Program-made: the position numbers and the translations under genes | The notes under the pieces: model-generated | What the model saw: the letters and a program-made list of their open reading frames with translations, nothing else | What the model was told of the DNA's origin: nothing | Database searches by the model: none | Assembly (NCBI RefSeq): GCF_022095675.1 | Contig: NZ_JAHYSG010000169.1 | Span: 1 to 18,940, forward strand | Reading direction: 5' to 3' | Origin: Dactylosporangium sp. AC04546 | Lineage (GTDB): Bacteria > Actinomycetota > Actinomycetes > Mycobacteriales > Micromonosporaceae | Length of the DNA stretch: 18,940 bases | Shown: piece after piece, positions 6,622 to 14,424 of the stretch | Layout: the number at the start of each line of letters is the position of its first letter | How positions within the stretch are numbered: position 1 is the stretch's first letter

Positions 6622-7359
6622 GGACGCCGCCCACAGCCGGCGCGCCCGGTCGGCGCTGGTCGACCGGGGTGTCGCGAAGAACGGCTGCCGCATGAAGTAG
6701 TACCCGCCCGGGGTCAGCTCCCCGGGCGGCGCGGTCGCCAGCCAGACGAGCGTGTCGGCGGCCGTGCGTGGTGCGAGGAACAGCGGCTTGCCCAGCATGA
6801 ACAGCGGGCTGGTGCCGGCGAACCGGCTGCGGACCAGCCCCGGGAAGAACGCCACGGCGAGGACGCCCCGCCCCGTCCACCTCCGCGCGGCCTCGCGGGT
6901 GAACAGCAGGTTGGCCTGCTTCGACCCGCCGTACGCCAGCCAGCGGCTCCGGGATGCGCGCAGCGGCTGGTCCACGTCCAGCACGCCCCAGGCCTCGGCG
7001 AGCGAGGCGGTGGTGACGATCCGGGAGCGCGCGGTGAACCGGTCGAGCAGCCGGTGGGCGAGCAGGAATCCGGCGAGGTGGTTGACCCGGATCGCCGTGG
7101 ACCCGCCGTACAGCCCGCCGGCGTTGTTGACGAGCACGTCGACCGGCTCCTGGATCCGGTCGGCCGCCCGGCGGACCGCGTCGAGGTCGGCGAAGTCGGC
7201 CCGGATCGCCGCGGCCGCTCCCACGCTGTCCCGCGCCTCCCGCAGTCGCTGCTCGTGGCGCCCGAGCAGGATGACCCGGTCGCCGCGCCCGGCGAGCGCG
7301 CGGGCCGCGGCCAGCCCGATCCCGGCGCTGCCCCCGGTGACCACGACGGTCCGGGTCAC
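6580..7359 (-). CDS. Short-chain dehydrogenase/reductase (SDR) family oxidoreductase
   Basis: The 259-residue protein has the classical NAD(P)-binding TGGSAGIG (residues 8–15), VNNAG (77–81), a catalytic Ser in VTTASL (S119) and YGGSK (Y143, K147). An Arg (LLGRHEQR) after the second strand suggests NADPH preference. The C-terminal half (FFPGLVRSRFAG, then a segment ending YYFMRQPFFATP) resembles retinol-dehydrogenase/WWOX-like SDRs. Substrate is unknown. Start: GTG at 7359 overlaps the DUF998 stop as GTGA, a 4-bp coupling. The reading frame stays open far upstream but that part has no SDR features. The pair is probably one mRNA from the promoter near 8000. The 3' end overlaps the NRDE gene tail to tail. 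Confidence 0.93.
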   Translation of the reverse strand: MTRTVVVTGGSAGIGLAAARALAGRGDRVILLGRHEQRLREARDSVGAAAAIRADFADLDAVRRAADRIQEPVDVLVNNAGGLYGGSTAIRVNHLAGFLLAHRLLDRFTARSRIVTTASLAEAWGVLDVDQPLRASRSRWLAYGGSKQANLLFTREAARRWTGRGVLAVAFFPGLVRSRFAGTSPLFMLGKPLFLAPRTAADTLVWLATAPPGELTPGGYYFMRQPFFATPRSTSADRARRLWAASLAAVGERDLAPER

Positions 7360-7988
7360 GGCTTGCGCCGCAGGTGCAGCGCCGCGGTGGCGACGAGCCA
7401 CGCCGACACCGCGACGAGCGCGGCCCGCTCCATGAGCCCCGTGAACAGCCCCCGCCCGGCGAACACGATCCCGATCGCCGACAGGATCAGCGGCGGGTAG
7501 GCGAGCGCGACGGCGAGCCGCCCGGCGTGGCGCAGCGGGCCCGGGTCGGGCTGGAGCGCGTACACCAGGATCACCAGCGCGATGAGCAGCAGCGCCCCGA
7601 TCGCCCCACCGGCGTGGACGAGGTCCCGTGCGGTCGGCGTCTCGTACGGTGGCAGCGGGCACCCGGGGCTGCACGTGACGGCGCCGGCGACCCCCGCCAG
7701 CGGCGCGGCGACGGCGAGCGCAAGCCCGCCGAGGAACCCCCACTGCCCGACGAGCGGCAGCCCGGTGGCCCGGCCGGTCCGCCACGCGGGCACGCTGAGC
7801 AGGGCGATCGACACGGCGAGCAGGATCATGCCGACCCGGTACAGCCCGGCGTTCGGCGCACCGGCGACCCCGGACTCGCTGACGTAGCGGAACGGCTCGG
7901 ACCCGGCGACGGCGATCGCGAGCCCGGCGGCCCCGGCGGCCGCCAACAGGGCGGACCCGCCCGCCAGCCACCGCCGATACGCATCCAC
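7356..7988 (-). CDS. DUF998 family membrane protein
   Basis: The 210-residue protein has about six hydrophobic segments: an N-terminal one after a short basic start, then RVGMILLAVSIALLSV, LALAVAAPLAGVAGAV, IGALLLIALVILVYAL, LAYPPLILSAIGIVF and LVAVSAWLVATAALHL. The loop RYVSESGVAGAPNAGLYRVG is the typical first extracytoplasmic loop of DUF998 proteins. A second loop has CSPGCPLPP, whose two Cys may form a disulfide outside. Function of the family is unknown. GTG at 7988 was chosen because TAGGCT lies exactly 6 nt upstream and the resulting N-terminus is standard. Its stop overlaps the SDR start (GTGA), so the two are coupled. It diverges from the helicase gene. Confidence 0.88.
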   Translation of the reverse strand: MDAYRRWLAGGSALLAAAGAAGLAIAVAGSEPFRYVSESGVAGAPNAGLYRVGMILLAVSIALLSVPAWRTGRATGLPLVGQWGFLGGLALAVAAPLAGVAGAVTCSPGCPLPPYETPTARDLVHAGGAIGALLLIALVILVYALQPDPGPLRHAGRLAVALAYPPLILSAIGIVFAGRGLFTGLMERAALVAVSAWLVATAALHLRRKP

Positions 7989-7994
7989 CGGTCA

Positions 7995-8019
7995 AGCCTA
8001 ATGAGGCCCGCGGGGCCTC
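7995..8019 (-). promoter_or_regulatory. DUF998–SDR promoter with a perfect palindrome in its spacer
   Basis: On the minus strand TAGGCT (8000–7995) sits 6 nt before the GTG at 7988. The region where the −35/−10 spacer should be (8001–8017) holds a perfect palindrome: GAGGCCC (8003–8009), GCG centre, GGGCCTC (8013–8019). The −35 itself is weak (GTCCGA, 8023–8018). A repressor bound here would block the promoter and could affect the divergent helicase gene 72 bp away. Confidence 0.5.
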
Positions 8020-8078
8020 GGACGTGTCGAGTATGCGGAGAACCCGCTCAGCGTATGCACGAACGGGTGGAATGGCGC

Positions 8079-8084
8079 TACCCT
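8079..8084 (+). promoter_or_regulatory. Probable −10 element of the helicase-nuclease gene, leaderless layout
   Basis: TACCCT is followed by exactly 6 nt (CCAGCC) and GTG at 8091. The same spacing occurs at three other starts in this window. No good −35 is visible. If correct, translation starts at GTG 8091 and the in-frame ATG at 8055 lies upstream of the mRNA start. Confidence 0.42.
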
Positions 8085-8090
8085 CCAGCC

Positions 8091-11000
8091 GTGGAGTACA
8101 CCACGACCGGCGACTCCCGAGCGGAGCTCGTGCAGGCGGCCGCCCGGCGCTGGCGGTCGCAGCTGATTGACCTCGGCGGGCGCAACACGCTGCTCTATTA
8201 CCGTGACCTGCGCGCCGGCACACTCGACCTGTCGGCGGCGGACGGCGTCTCCGTCGAGGCGCTGCTCGGTGGCCGGACCCTGCCCCTCGGGCAGCTGTTC
8301 CCCGACCGCGAGCAGCACGCGGCCGCGATCAAGCGCGCCCGCACCATCCGGAACAAGGCCCGCGAGCTCACCGAGGAGCGCGGCATCGAGACCTGCTTCG
8401 CGGCCATCGGCAGCGCCACCTGGCAGGCGGCGCCCGGCAGCGGGGCCGCGCCCTCGGCGCCGGTGCTGCTGCGCTCGGCGCTGCTGCGGGCCCGCGGTGC
8501 CGCCGAGGACGACTTCGACCTCACCCTTCAGGGGGACCTGGAGCTCAACCCGACGCTGCTGCAGTTGCTGGAGGAGGACTTCGGGGTCCGGGTCGACGCC
8601 GACGAGCTGGAGGAGCTGGTCAGCTACTCGGCCGGGTTCGACCCGCTCCCGCTCTACGAGCGGCTCACCAAGGAGGCGGCCGGGCGGGTCCGCGGGTTCG
8701 CGATCAGCCCCCGCTTCGTCCTCGGCACCTTCTCCTACGCGAAGCTGCCGATGGTCACCGACCTGCGGGTCGCCGCGCCGGCCCTGATCGGGCACGACGT
8801 CATCGCGGCGATCGCCGGCGACCGGGACGCGCAGGCGGCGCTGCGGCCGGTCGGCGGGATCGACCTCAAGGACCCGGACCTGATCCCGCCCGAGGACGAG
8901 TTCCTGGTGCTCGACGCCGACTCGTCGCAGAACTATGCCATCAATGCGGTACTGGCCGGGCAGCACAGCGTCATCAAGGGCCCGCCGGGGACCGGCAAGA
9001 GCCAGACCATCGCCAACCTCATCGCGTCGCTCGTCGCGCGCGGCAAGCGGGTGCTGTTCGTGGCCGAGAAGCGCGCCGCGATCACCGCCGTGACCGACCG
9101 GCTCAACCGGCGCGGCCTGGGCCAGCTCGTCATGGACGTGCACGACGGCACCACGTCCCGGCGCAAGGTCGCGGCCGACCTCAAGGCCGCCTTCGACTCC
9201 GCCGCCCGCATCGCCCAGCCCGACCTGGTCGTGCTGCACGAGACCCTGGCCGCCCGGCGGGCCGCGCTCAACGACCACGACGACGCCCTGCACCAGGTGC
9301 GGGAGCCGTGGGGGGTCAGCGCGTACCAGAGCCAGAGCGCCCTGATGGCGCTGTCGCCGGTGGTCTGGCCGATGACCGCCGTCCGGCTGCGTGGGCCGGT
9401 GCTCACCGCGCTCGACGCCGCGACCGCCCGGCGGGTCCGCGAGCAGCTGCGCGACTACGCGACGCTCGGCGGGTTCACGATGACCGAGCAGCAGTCCGGC
9501 TGGGCCGGCGCCGCGGTGCACACCCCGCAGGACGCCGAGGCCGCGTTCGACCTGGCCGAGCGGATCAACGAGCAGCTCCTCCCGGCGGCCCGGCCGGCCC
9601 TGAAGTACGTCAGCGACGGCACCGGGCTACGGGCGCCGAACGACCTCAACGGCGCTCGCCAGCTGTTCGGCTTCCTCGACGCGGTCGCGGCGACGCTCGC
9701 CCAGTTCAACGAGGACGTGTACCGCACCGACCTCTCGCTGCACATCGCCTCGGCCGCCGACCGGGCCTGGCGCAAGGCGCACGCCGGCCAGCCCGGCACC
9801 GACGCCGGCTGGCTCACCCGCCGCCGGATGCGCAAGCAGGCCGCCGAGCTGTGGCGCGGCCCCGGCACGCCCAGCCGCGAGCAGCTCTTCAACGGCCTGA
9901 CCGCCGCGCTCGCCCAGCGTGAGCAGTGGGCCCGCGCCGCCGTCGACCGGGGCCTGCCCCGGCTGCCGGCCGAGCTGGGCCGGGCCCGGGCCGCCTTCGA
10001 CCAGCTCGACCAGGCCGCCGGGCAGCTCGCGCGGTACGTGCCGAGGCTGCCCCTGGGCGTCGCCGAGCTCGGCCGGGCGGTCGCCGCGCTGGCCGCCGAC
10101 GAGCGCACGCTGCGCCGGGTGCCGCGGCTCAACGAGCTCAGCACGGCGTTCGACCGGCTCGGGCTCGAAGCGCTGGTCGCCGACCTCACCGCCCGCCGGC
10201 CCGACGCCGACCTCGCCGGCGCGGTCTTCGACGCCTGCTGGCACGCCTCGATCCTCCAGCACCTGAACTTCACCGACCCGCGCATCGGTGCGTTCGACGG
10301 GCCGCTGCACGGGCGGACGGTCGCCGAGTTCCGCGACGCCGACCGGCGGCACATCGACGCCACCGCGACCCGGGTGCTGCGCGCCGTGGCCGAGCACATC
10401 ACACGGGCCCGCGACGAGTACCCCGACGAGAGCCGGCTGGTCGAGCACCAGGCCAACCTCAAGCGCCGGCACCTGCCGATCCGCCAGCTGTTCGCGACCG
10501 CCCCGCACATGCTCACCGCGCTGCGGCCGTGCTGGGCGATGAGCCCGCTCGTCGTCTCGCAGCTGCTGCCCGCCGAGGCCGACCTGTTCGACGTCGTCGT
10601 CTTCGACGAGGCCAGCCAGGTCACACCGGCCGACGCGGTGCCGGCGCTGCTGCGGGCCCGGCAGGTCGTGGTGGCCGGCGACGAGCACCAGCTGCCGCCC
10701 ACCTCGTTCTTCACCGCCGCCGAGGAGGGGCCGGCCGCCGACCCGCTCGGGGTCAACGCCGACGGCTCGATCGACCTGTCGCTCACCGCAGGCTACGAGT
10801 CGATCCTCGACGTGCTGACCGCCCTGCTGCCGGCGTACCTGCTGCGCTGGCACTACCGCAGCCAGGACGACCGCCTGATCGGGTTCTCCAACGCGCACAT
10901 CTACGACCGCTCGCTCGTCACGTTCCCCGGCGTAGCCGGCGCGGGATCGCTGGAGCACGTCCACATCGATCAGGCGGCAGACGGGGTCGGCGACGGGGAG

Positions 11001-12176
11001 AGCGTCGACGCCGAGGTGCAGCGGGTCGTCGAGCTGGTGCTCCAGCACGCGCAGCTGCGCCCCGGCGACTCCCTCGGCGTGATCACGATGGGCATCACCC
11101 ACGCCGAGCGCATCGACCTGGCCCTGCGCAAGGCGCTCTCGGCCCGGCCGGAGCTGCACGCGTACTTCAGCGAGACGGCCACGGAGCCGTTCTTCGTCAA
11201 GAACCTCGAACGGGTGCAGGGCGACGAGCGGGACGCGATCATCCTGTCGATCGGGTACGGCAAGAACTCGTCCGGGCGCCTGCTGTACCGCTTCGGCCCC
11301 CTGCTGCTGCCCGGCGGCGAGCGGCGGCTGAACGTCGCCGTCACCCGGGCCCGCCGCCGGATGACGCTGGTCAGCTCGTTCACCGCCCACGACATGGACC
11401 CGGCCCGCAGCACGTCCGACGGCGTGCGGCTGCTGCGCTCGTACCTCGAGTACGCCGAGTCGGGCGGCACCTCGCTGGCCGCCGCGGGCGCCGCGGACCG
11501 GCCGGCGCTCAACGCGTTCGAGCAGGACGTCCGGGAGCGGCTCACGCAGGCCGGCGTCCCAGTGACCCCGCAGTTCGGCGTGGCCGGGTACTTCATCGAC
11601 TTCGCGGCCGCCCACCCGAACCTCCCCGAGGAGATGGTGCTGGCGATCGAGACGGACGGCGCGCAGTACCACTCGTCGCACACCGCCCGCGACCGTGACC
11701 GGCTGCGGCAGGAGCAACTGGAGCGGCTCGGCTGGCGGTTCCACCGGATCTGGTCGACGGACTGGTTCGCCGACCCGGTCGCGGAGACGTCCCGGGCGCG
11801 CGCCGCCTACGACGAGGCGGTCGCCGCGGCCGACGCCAAGCGCACCGATGAGCCGACCGTGGTGCTGCACCTGCCCCAGGCGGCCCCGGAGCCGGTCGAG
11901 GACGGGCGCTCGCTGCCGCGGCCCGGGCTGCTGCCGGGCCGGCCGATCGGGGAGTACCCGCGGGAGCTGCTCGTCGAGCTGATCCACTGGATCGAGTCGG
12001 ACACCCTGCTGCGCACCGAGGAGCAGGTCATCGACGAGGCCCGCAAGGAGCTCGGCTTCAAGCGGGGCGGCACGCGCATCAACGCCGCCCTGGCCGAGGC
12101 GCTGGCCGAGGCACGCGGCACCACAGTGGACCCTCCTTCGGAGGAGACCAGGATCCAGCGTCCCGAGACCGACTGA
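8091..12176 (+). CDS. DUF4011–SF1 helicase–Vsr-like (MTES_1575) endonuclease fusion
   Basis: This is a 1361-residue three-part protein. Residues ~12–80 match the DUF4011 opening (RWRSQLIDLGGRNTLLYY). The SF1 core has Walker A GPPGTGKS (297–304), Walker B FDEAS (838–842), GDEHQLPP (863–870), LRWHYRS (918–924), ERVQGDERDAI (from about residue 1039) and VAVTRARRR (~1082–1090). The ~530 residues between motifs I and II are a helical insertion usual in this family. Residues ~1140–1230 form a Vsr/REase-like nuclease (FEQDV, then FIDFA, then IETDG, then HRIWSTDWF) with all expected acidic residues. The C-terminal ELGFKRGGTRINAAL resembles DUF3320. It should unwind and cleave DNA using ATP. Such fusions are often found among phage-defence genes, but its target is unknown. 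An in-frame ATG at 8055 is the alternative start. The end is 4 bp from the convergent cyclase-fold gene. Confidence 0.93.
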   Translation: MEYTTTGDSRAELVQAAARRWRSQLIDLGGRNTLLYYRDLRAGTLDLSAADGVSVEALLGGRTLPLGQLFPDREQHAAAIKRARTIRNKARELTEERGIETCFAAIGSATWQAAPGSGAAPSAPVLLRSALLRARGAAEDDFDLTLQGDLELNPTLLQLLEEDFGVRVDADELEELVSYSAGFDPLPLYERLTKEAAGRVRGFAISPRFVLGTFSYAKLPMVTDLRVAAPALIGHDVIAAIAGDRDAQAALRPVGGIDLKDPDLIPPEDEFLVLDADSSQNYAINAVLAGQHSVIKGPPGTGKSQTIANLIASLVARGKRVLFVAEKRAAITAVTDRLNRRGLGQLVMDVHDGTTSRRKVAADLKAAFDSAARIAQPDLVVLHETLAARRAALNDHDDALHQVREPWGVSAYQSQSALMALSPVVWPMTAVRLRGPVLTALDAATARRVREQLRDYATLGGFTMTEQQSGWAGAAVHTPQDAEAAFDLAERINEQLLPAARPALKYVSDGTGLRAPNDLNGARQLFGFLDAVAATLAQFNEDVYRTDLSLHIASAADRAWRKAHAGQPGTDAGWLTRRRMRKQAAELWRGPGTPSREQLFNGLTAALAQREQWARAAVDRGLPRLPAELGRARAAFDQLDQAAGQLARYVPRLPLGVAELGRAVAALAADERTLRRVPRLNELSTAFDRLGLEALVADLTARRPDADLAGAVFDACWHASILQHLNFTDPRIGAFDGPLHGRTVAEFRDADRRHIDATATRVLRAVAEHITRARDEYPDESRLVEHQANLKRRHLPIRQLFATAPHMLTALRPCWAMSPLVVSQLLPAEADLFDVVVFDEASQVTPADAVPALLRARQVVVAGDEHQLPPTSFFTAAEEGPAADPLGVNADGSIDLSLTAGYESILDVLTALLPAYLLRWHYRSQDDRLIGFSNAHIYDRSLVTFPGVAGAGSLEHVHIDQAADGVGDGESVDAEVQRVVELVLQHAQLRPGDSLGVITMGITHAERIDLALRKALSARPELHAYFSETATEPFFVKNLERVQGDERDAIILSIGYGKNSSGRLLYRFGPLLLPGGERRLNVAVTRARRRMTLVSSFTAHDMDPARSTSDGVRLLRSYLEYAESGGTSLAAAGAADRPALNAFEQDVRERLTQAGVPVTPQFGVAGYFIDFAAAHPNLPEEMVLAIETDGAQYHSSHTARDRDRLRQEQLERLGWRFHRIWSTDWFADPVAETSRARAAYDEAVAAADAKRTDEPTVVLHLPQAAPEPVEDGRSLPRPGLLPGRPIGEYPRELLVELIHWIESDTLLRTEEQVIDEARKELGFKRGGTRINAALAEALAEARGTTVDPPSEETRIQRPETD

Positions 12177-12180
12177 CCGA

Positions 12181-13008
12181 CTAATAGACCGGGTCGTCCC
12201 AGTCCGAGTAGTCGGTGAACACGTCGTCGAACGGGTCGTCGTGGTGGTGCCCGTCCGGGTCCTCGTCGGCGTCGTCCGCCGGCCAGTTCAGGGCCGTGAT
12301 CGCGGCCTCGGCCAGGCCGGCGCCGGCCGCCGCGCCGCCGAACGCGGCCAGCACCGGGCCGCTGCGCGGGCCGCGGCCCGGTGGTGGGAGACGCTCGGCC
12401 TCGCGCAGGACCACGCCGGTCGCCGGGCCCGGCACGTGGACCCAGGCCGGCGCGGCGAACCGCTTGGCCGGCATCGTCACGTCGACCCGCTGGAAGGCGT
12501 CCGGCGCCGTGTCGCCGTAGCCGTGGGAGAACACGTCGGTGTAGAGGTCGTCGGAGACGATCACGGCCAGGTCGGTCTCCGCGTGGTCGTCGAGGGCCTC
12601 ATGCAGTACCGCCGAATCCAGCAGACGGCAGGCGTGCACCACCGACCGCCCGACGAACCCGGTCGCGGCCCGGTGCACGATCCCCTGGCTGAGGGCGGCC
12701 CGCAGGCGCATGCGGCCGGCGATCCCGGGCACCTCGTTGGCCCGGTGCAGGGCGGCGTGCGTGCCCCGCAGGAGTAGCGGCAGCTGTCGGCTCTCGTCGA
12801 TGCCGGGCGGCAGGATGACCAGCTGGCCGTCGCCGCGGTCCTGGCGCAGGCACTGCTTCACCCCGACCCCGGCCCGCGTGCAGGCGCGCTCCAGCGTCCA
12901 CAGCAGCGTCTGCTGCAGCTCGACCTGGGCGCGGTTGTCGCGCAGGCTGTAGGCCTCGACATCGACGACGAGCGTCACCCGCCGCACGCCCGGCACGTCC
13001 AGCGTCAC
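12181..13008 (-). CDS. Class III nucleotide-cyclase-fold protein with acidic C-terminal tail, catalytic status doubtful
   Basis: Residues ~10–195 follow the class III cyclase homology pattern. LVVDVEAYS contains the first metal Asp (D16) and QDRGDGQLVI the second (D60). Then come RLRAALSQGIV, GFVGRSVVHACRLLD (117–131) and VIVSDDLYTDVF, with a final VTMPAKRFAAPAWVHVP. In active cyclases the third block reads V-N-x-A-x-R; here the Arg is kept (R128) but the Asn position is V124, so catalysis may be lost or changed. Similar proteins occur widely in actinomycetes as hypothetical proteins. Residues 217–241 form a small-residue hydrophobic stretch (AAFGGAAAGAGLAEAAITAL). Residues 243–275 are Asp/His-rich. 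GTG at 13008 was chosen because a good promoter lies 8 nt upstream; TTG at 13017 is the alternative. It follows the FHA gene on the same strand. Confidence 0.72.
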   Translation of the reverse strand: MTLDVPGVRRVTLVVDVEAYSLRDNRAQVELQQTLLWTLERACTRAGVGVKQCLRQDRGDGQLVILPPGIDESRQLPLLLRGTHAALHRANEVPGIAGRMRLRAALSQGIVHRAATGFVGRSVVHACRLLDSAVLHEALDDHAETDLAVIVSDDLYTDVFSHGYGDTAPDAFQRVDVTMPAKRFAAPAWVHVPGPATGVVLREAERLPPPGRGPRSGPVLAAFGGAAAGAGLAEAAITALNWPADDADEDPDGHHHDDPFDDVFTDYSDWDDPVY

Positions 13009-13016
13009 GATTGCCA

Positions 13017-13045
13017 AATCTAGGGCGCCTGCGGGGCCCTGTCAG
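13017..13045 (-). promoter_or_regulatory. Promoter of the cyclase-fold gene, with near-palindromic spacer
   Basis: On the minus strand CTGACA (13045–13040), 17 bp and TAGATT (13022–13017) form the best σ70-like promoter in the window, 8 nt before GTG 13008. The −35 overlaps the FHA stop codon. The spacer holds AGGGCGCC/GGGGCCCT (13022–13029 and 13033–13040), inverted repeats with one mismatch and a 3-nt centre. These could be an operator or a weak hairpin for FHA transcripts. Confidence 0.6.
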
Positions 13046-14424
13046 TCGACCAAGCGGAGGGCAACGGTCGGCGCGTCGAGCAGGACGGACGCCGGTTCGG
13101 ACCCGACGATCGTCTGCAGCCGGTGGTCGCCGACCACCAGCTCGACGCCGGTGTAGAGCTCCACCGAGTCCCAGCCGTCGAGCCGGTACGACTTGCGGTA
13201 CAGCCGCTCGGTCTCCTCCTTGATGTCGGGGGTCGAGCGCTTCCAGATCAGCGTGCCGTTGTCGCTCGTATCGGTGACGACGAGTTTCCCGTCATCGATG
13301 GCCAGCTTGATGTGCTCCTTGGCGATCCAGGCGGCCGCCGCCTCGTGCAGCCAGGCGCCCACGGAGACGTCCTCGGGGTCGGCCGGCTCGCGCCCGACCA
13401 CGATCGGGTGGTCCTGGCTGACGACGAACCGCCGCCGGGCGAGGTCCTCGACCACGATCGCCACCGCGAAGGCGGCCGGCCGCGGCCCGACGTCCTTGAC
13501 GGCCTCGCCGTGGCGGGGGCAGGCCGGGACGCCGGCGCGCATGCGGGGGACGGGCTGGCCGATCCGCCGGAACCGCCCGAACGCGGGGCAGTCGGGCTCG
13601 CCGCACCGCCACTCGCGGGCCATGAGCGCGGCGCCGACGCCGCTGGGTTCGGCCCGGGTGAACCGCCGCCGGACGACCCGCGTGCGGCCGAACCGCTGCG
13701 CGCCGCGCGCGGTGAACGACTGGAGCCCGTCGGGCTGCCCGCCCTTCGGCGCCTCCTCGGACTTCTCCACCGGCTCCGCCTCGACCTTGGCTTCGACCTC
13801 GGTCTCCGGCTCGGTCTCGCCGGTCGGCTCGGTATCGACGACCTCCTCCGCCTCGGCCGCCGCCGTCGGCGGGTCCGGCGGGATGATCGGAAGGGTGGCC
13901 TTGCCGACGACGACCAGGCGCTCCTTCCCGTCGTTCGGCGGTGGCGGCTCACCACCCGGCGTCAGCACCGCGCCGCCCGCCCGGGGCACCAGGCGAAGCA
14001 CCCGTTCGGGGCTCTCGACCAGCCAGGGGAAGCGGGTGGCGAACTGCGGCACGTCGCGCACGACGATCAGCGGCAGCCCCGTGAAGTCGGCGATCTCCAC
14101 CGGCCGGTCGGCCACCACGGGCGTCACCTCGATCAGGCCGTCGTCCGCCCACCGGCCCAGGACCATGCGCTCCTTCGAGGTCAGTGCCGCCTCCGAGAGC
14201 ACCTCGCGCCCGACCACCGGGTACAGCATCGCGCCCGCGTCGATCAGGTAGCGGCTGAGCGCGTCGACCACCATGCCGAGGCGTAAGAGATTGATCGGGC
14301 GACCGCCGTCGAGGGCCACGAAACGGGCCACCTCCGCCAGGTCCACGACGGCCTGCGCGAGCGTGACGTCGGTCGTCAGCCGCTGCTCGATCGTGTCCAT
14401 GACCCGGCTGACTTCGAACCGCAC
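13042..14424 (-). CDS. FHA-domain protein with Cys/His cluster and charged linker
   Basis: The 460-residue soluble protein has four parts. Residues ~1–155 are a conserved-looking α/β or winged-helix-like domain I do not recognise (contains LTSKERMVLGRWADDGLIEVTP). Residues ~156–235 are a Pro-, then Glu-rich linker. C274, C279, C302 and H305 (CX4C, then CX2H) look like a zinc ribbon. Residues ~335–435 form an FHA domain: VVGRE (G344-R345), KEH (H371) and SDNGTLIW (N389-G390-T391). FHA domains bind phosphothreonine peptides. The usual Ser of the S-x-x-H motif is Ala368 here, so phosphate binding may be altered. GTG at 14424 has GGAGG 4 nt upstream; ATG at 14400 is an alternative. It precedes the cyclase-fold gene, suggesting a signalling pair. 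Partner and kinase are unknown; no Ser/Thr kinase is in the window. Confidence 0.82.
   Translation of the reverse strand: MRFEVSRVMDTIEQRLTTDVTLAQAVVDLAEVARFVALDGGRPINLLRLGMVVDALSRYLIDAGAMLYPVVGREVLSEAALTSKERMVLGRWADDGLIEVTPVVADRPVEIADFTGLPLIVVRDVPQFATRFPWLVESPERVLRLVPRAGGAVLTPGGEPPPPNDGKERLVVVGKATLPIIPPDPPTAAAEAEEVVDTEPTGETEPETEVEAKVEAEPVEKSEEAPKGGQPDGLQSFTARGAQRFGRTRVVRRRFTRAEPSGVGAALMAREWRCGEPDCPAFGRFRRIGQPVPRMRAGVPACPRHGEAVKDVGPRPAAFAVAIVVEDLARRRFVVSQDHPIVVGREPADPEDVSVGAWLHEAAAAWIAKEHIKLAIDDGKLVVTDTSDNGTLIWKRSTPDIKEETERLYRKSYRLDGWDSVELYTGVELVVGDHRLQTIVGSEPASVLLDAPTVALRLVD

Noticed and set aside
7374..8054. Upstream in-frame extension of the helicase gene to 1600 residues
   Set aside because: It runs antisense through DUF998 and across the divergent promoter; DUF4011 homology begins only after about 8120.
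7360..8223. Upstream in-frame extension of the SDR gene to 547 residues
   Set aside because: The added part is Arg-rich nonsense lying over the DUF998 gene; GTG at 7359 with the GTGA overlap and the immediate TGGSAGIG motif fixes the true start.
9627..11987. 786-codon minus-strand open frame inside the helicase-nuclease gene
   Set aside because: Mirror-frame artefact of high GC; no recognisable domain, whereas the plus strand carries all SF1 motifs.
12129..12143. CCTCC/GGAGG hairpin near the 3' end of the helicase gene as a terminator
   Set aside because: Only 5 bp with a tiny loop, lies inside the coding sequence and has no T-tract.
12181..13008. Assignment as a Pycsar uridylate/cytidylate cyclase with the neighbour as effector
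   Set aside because: The catalytic Asn position is Val and no TIR or transmembrane effector gene is next to it; the FHA protein is not a known Pycsar effector.
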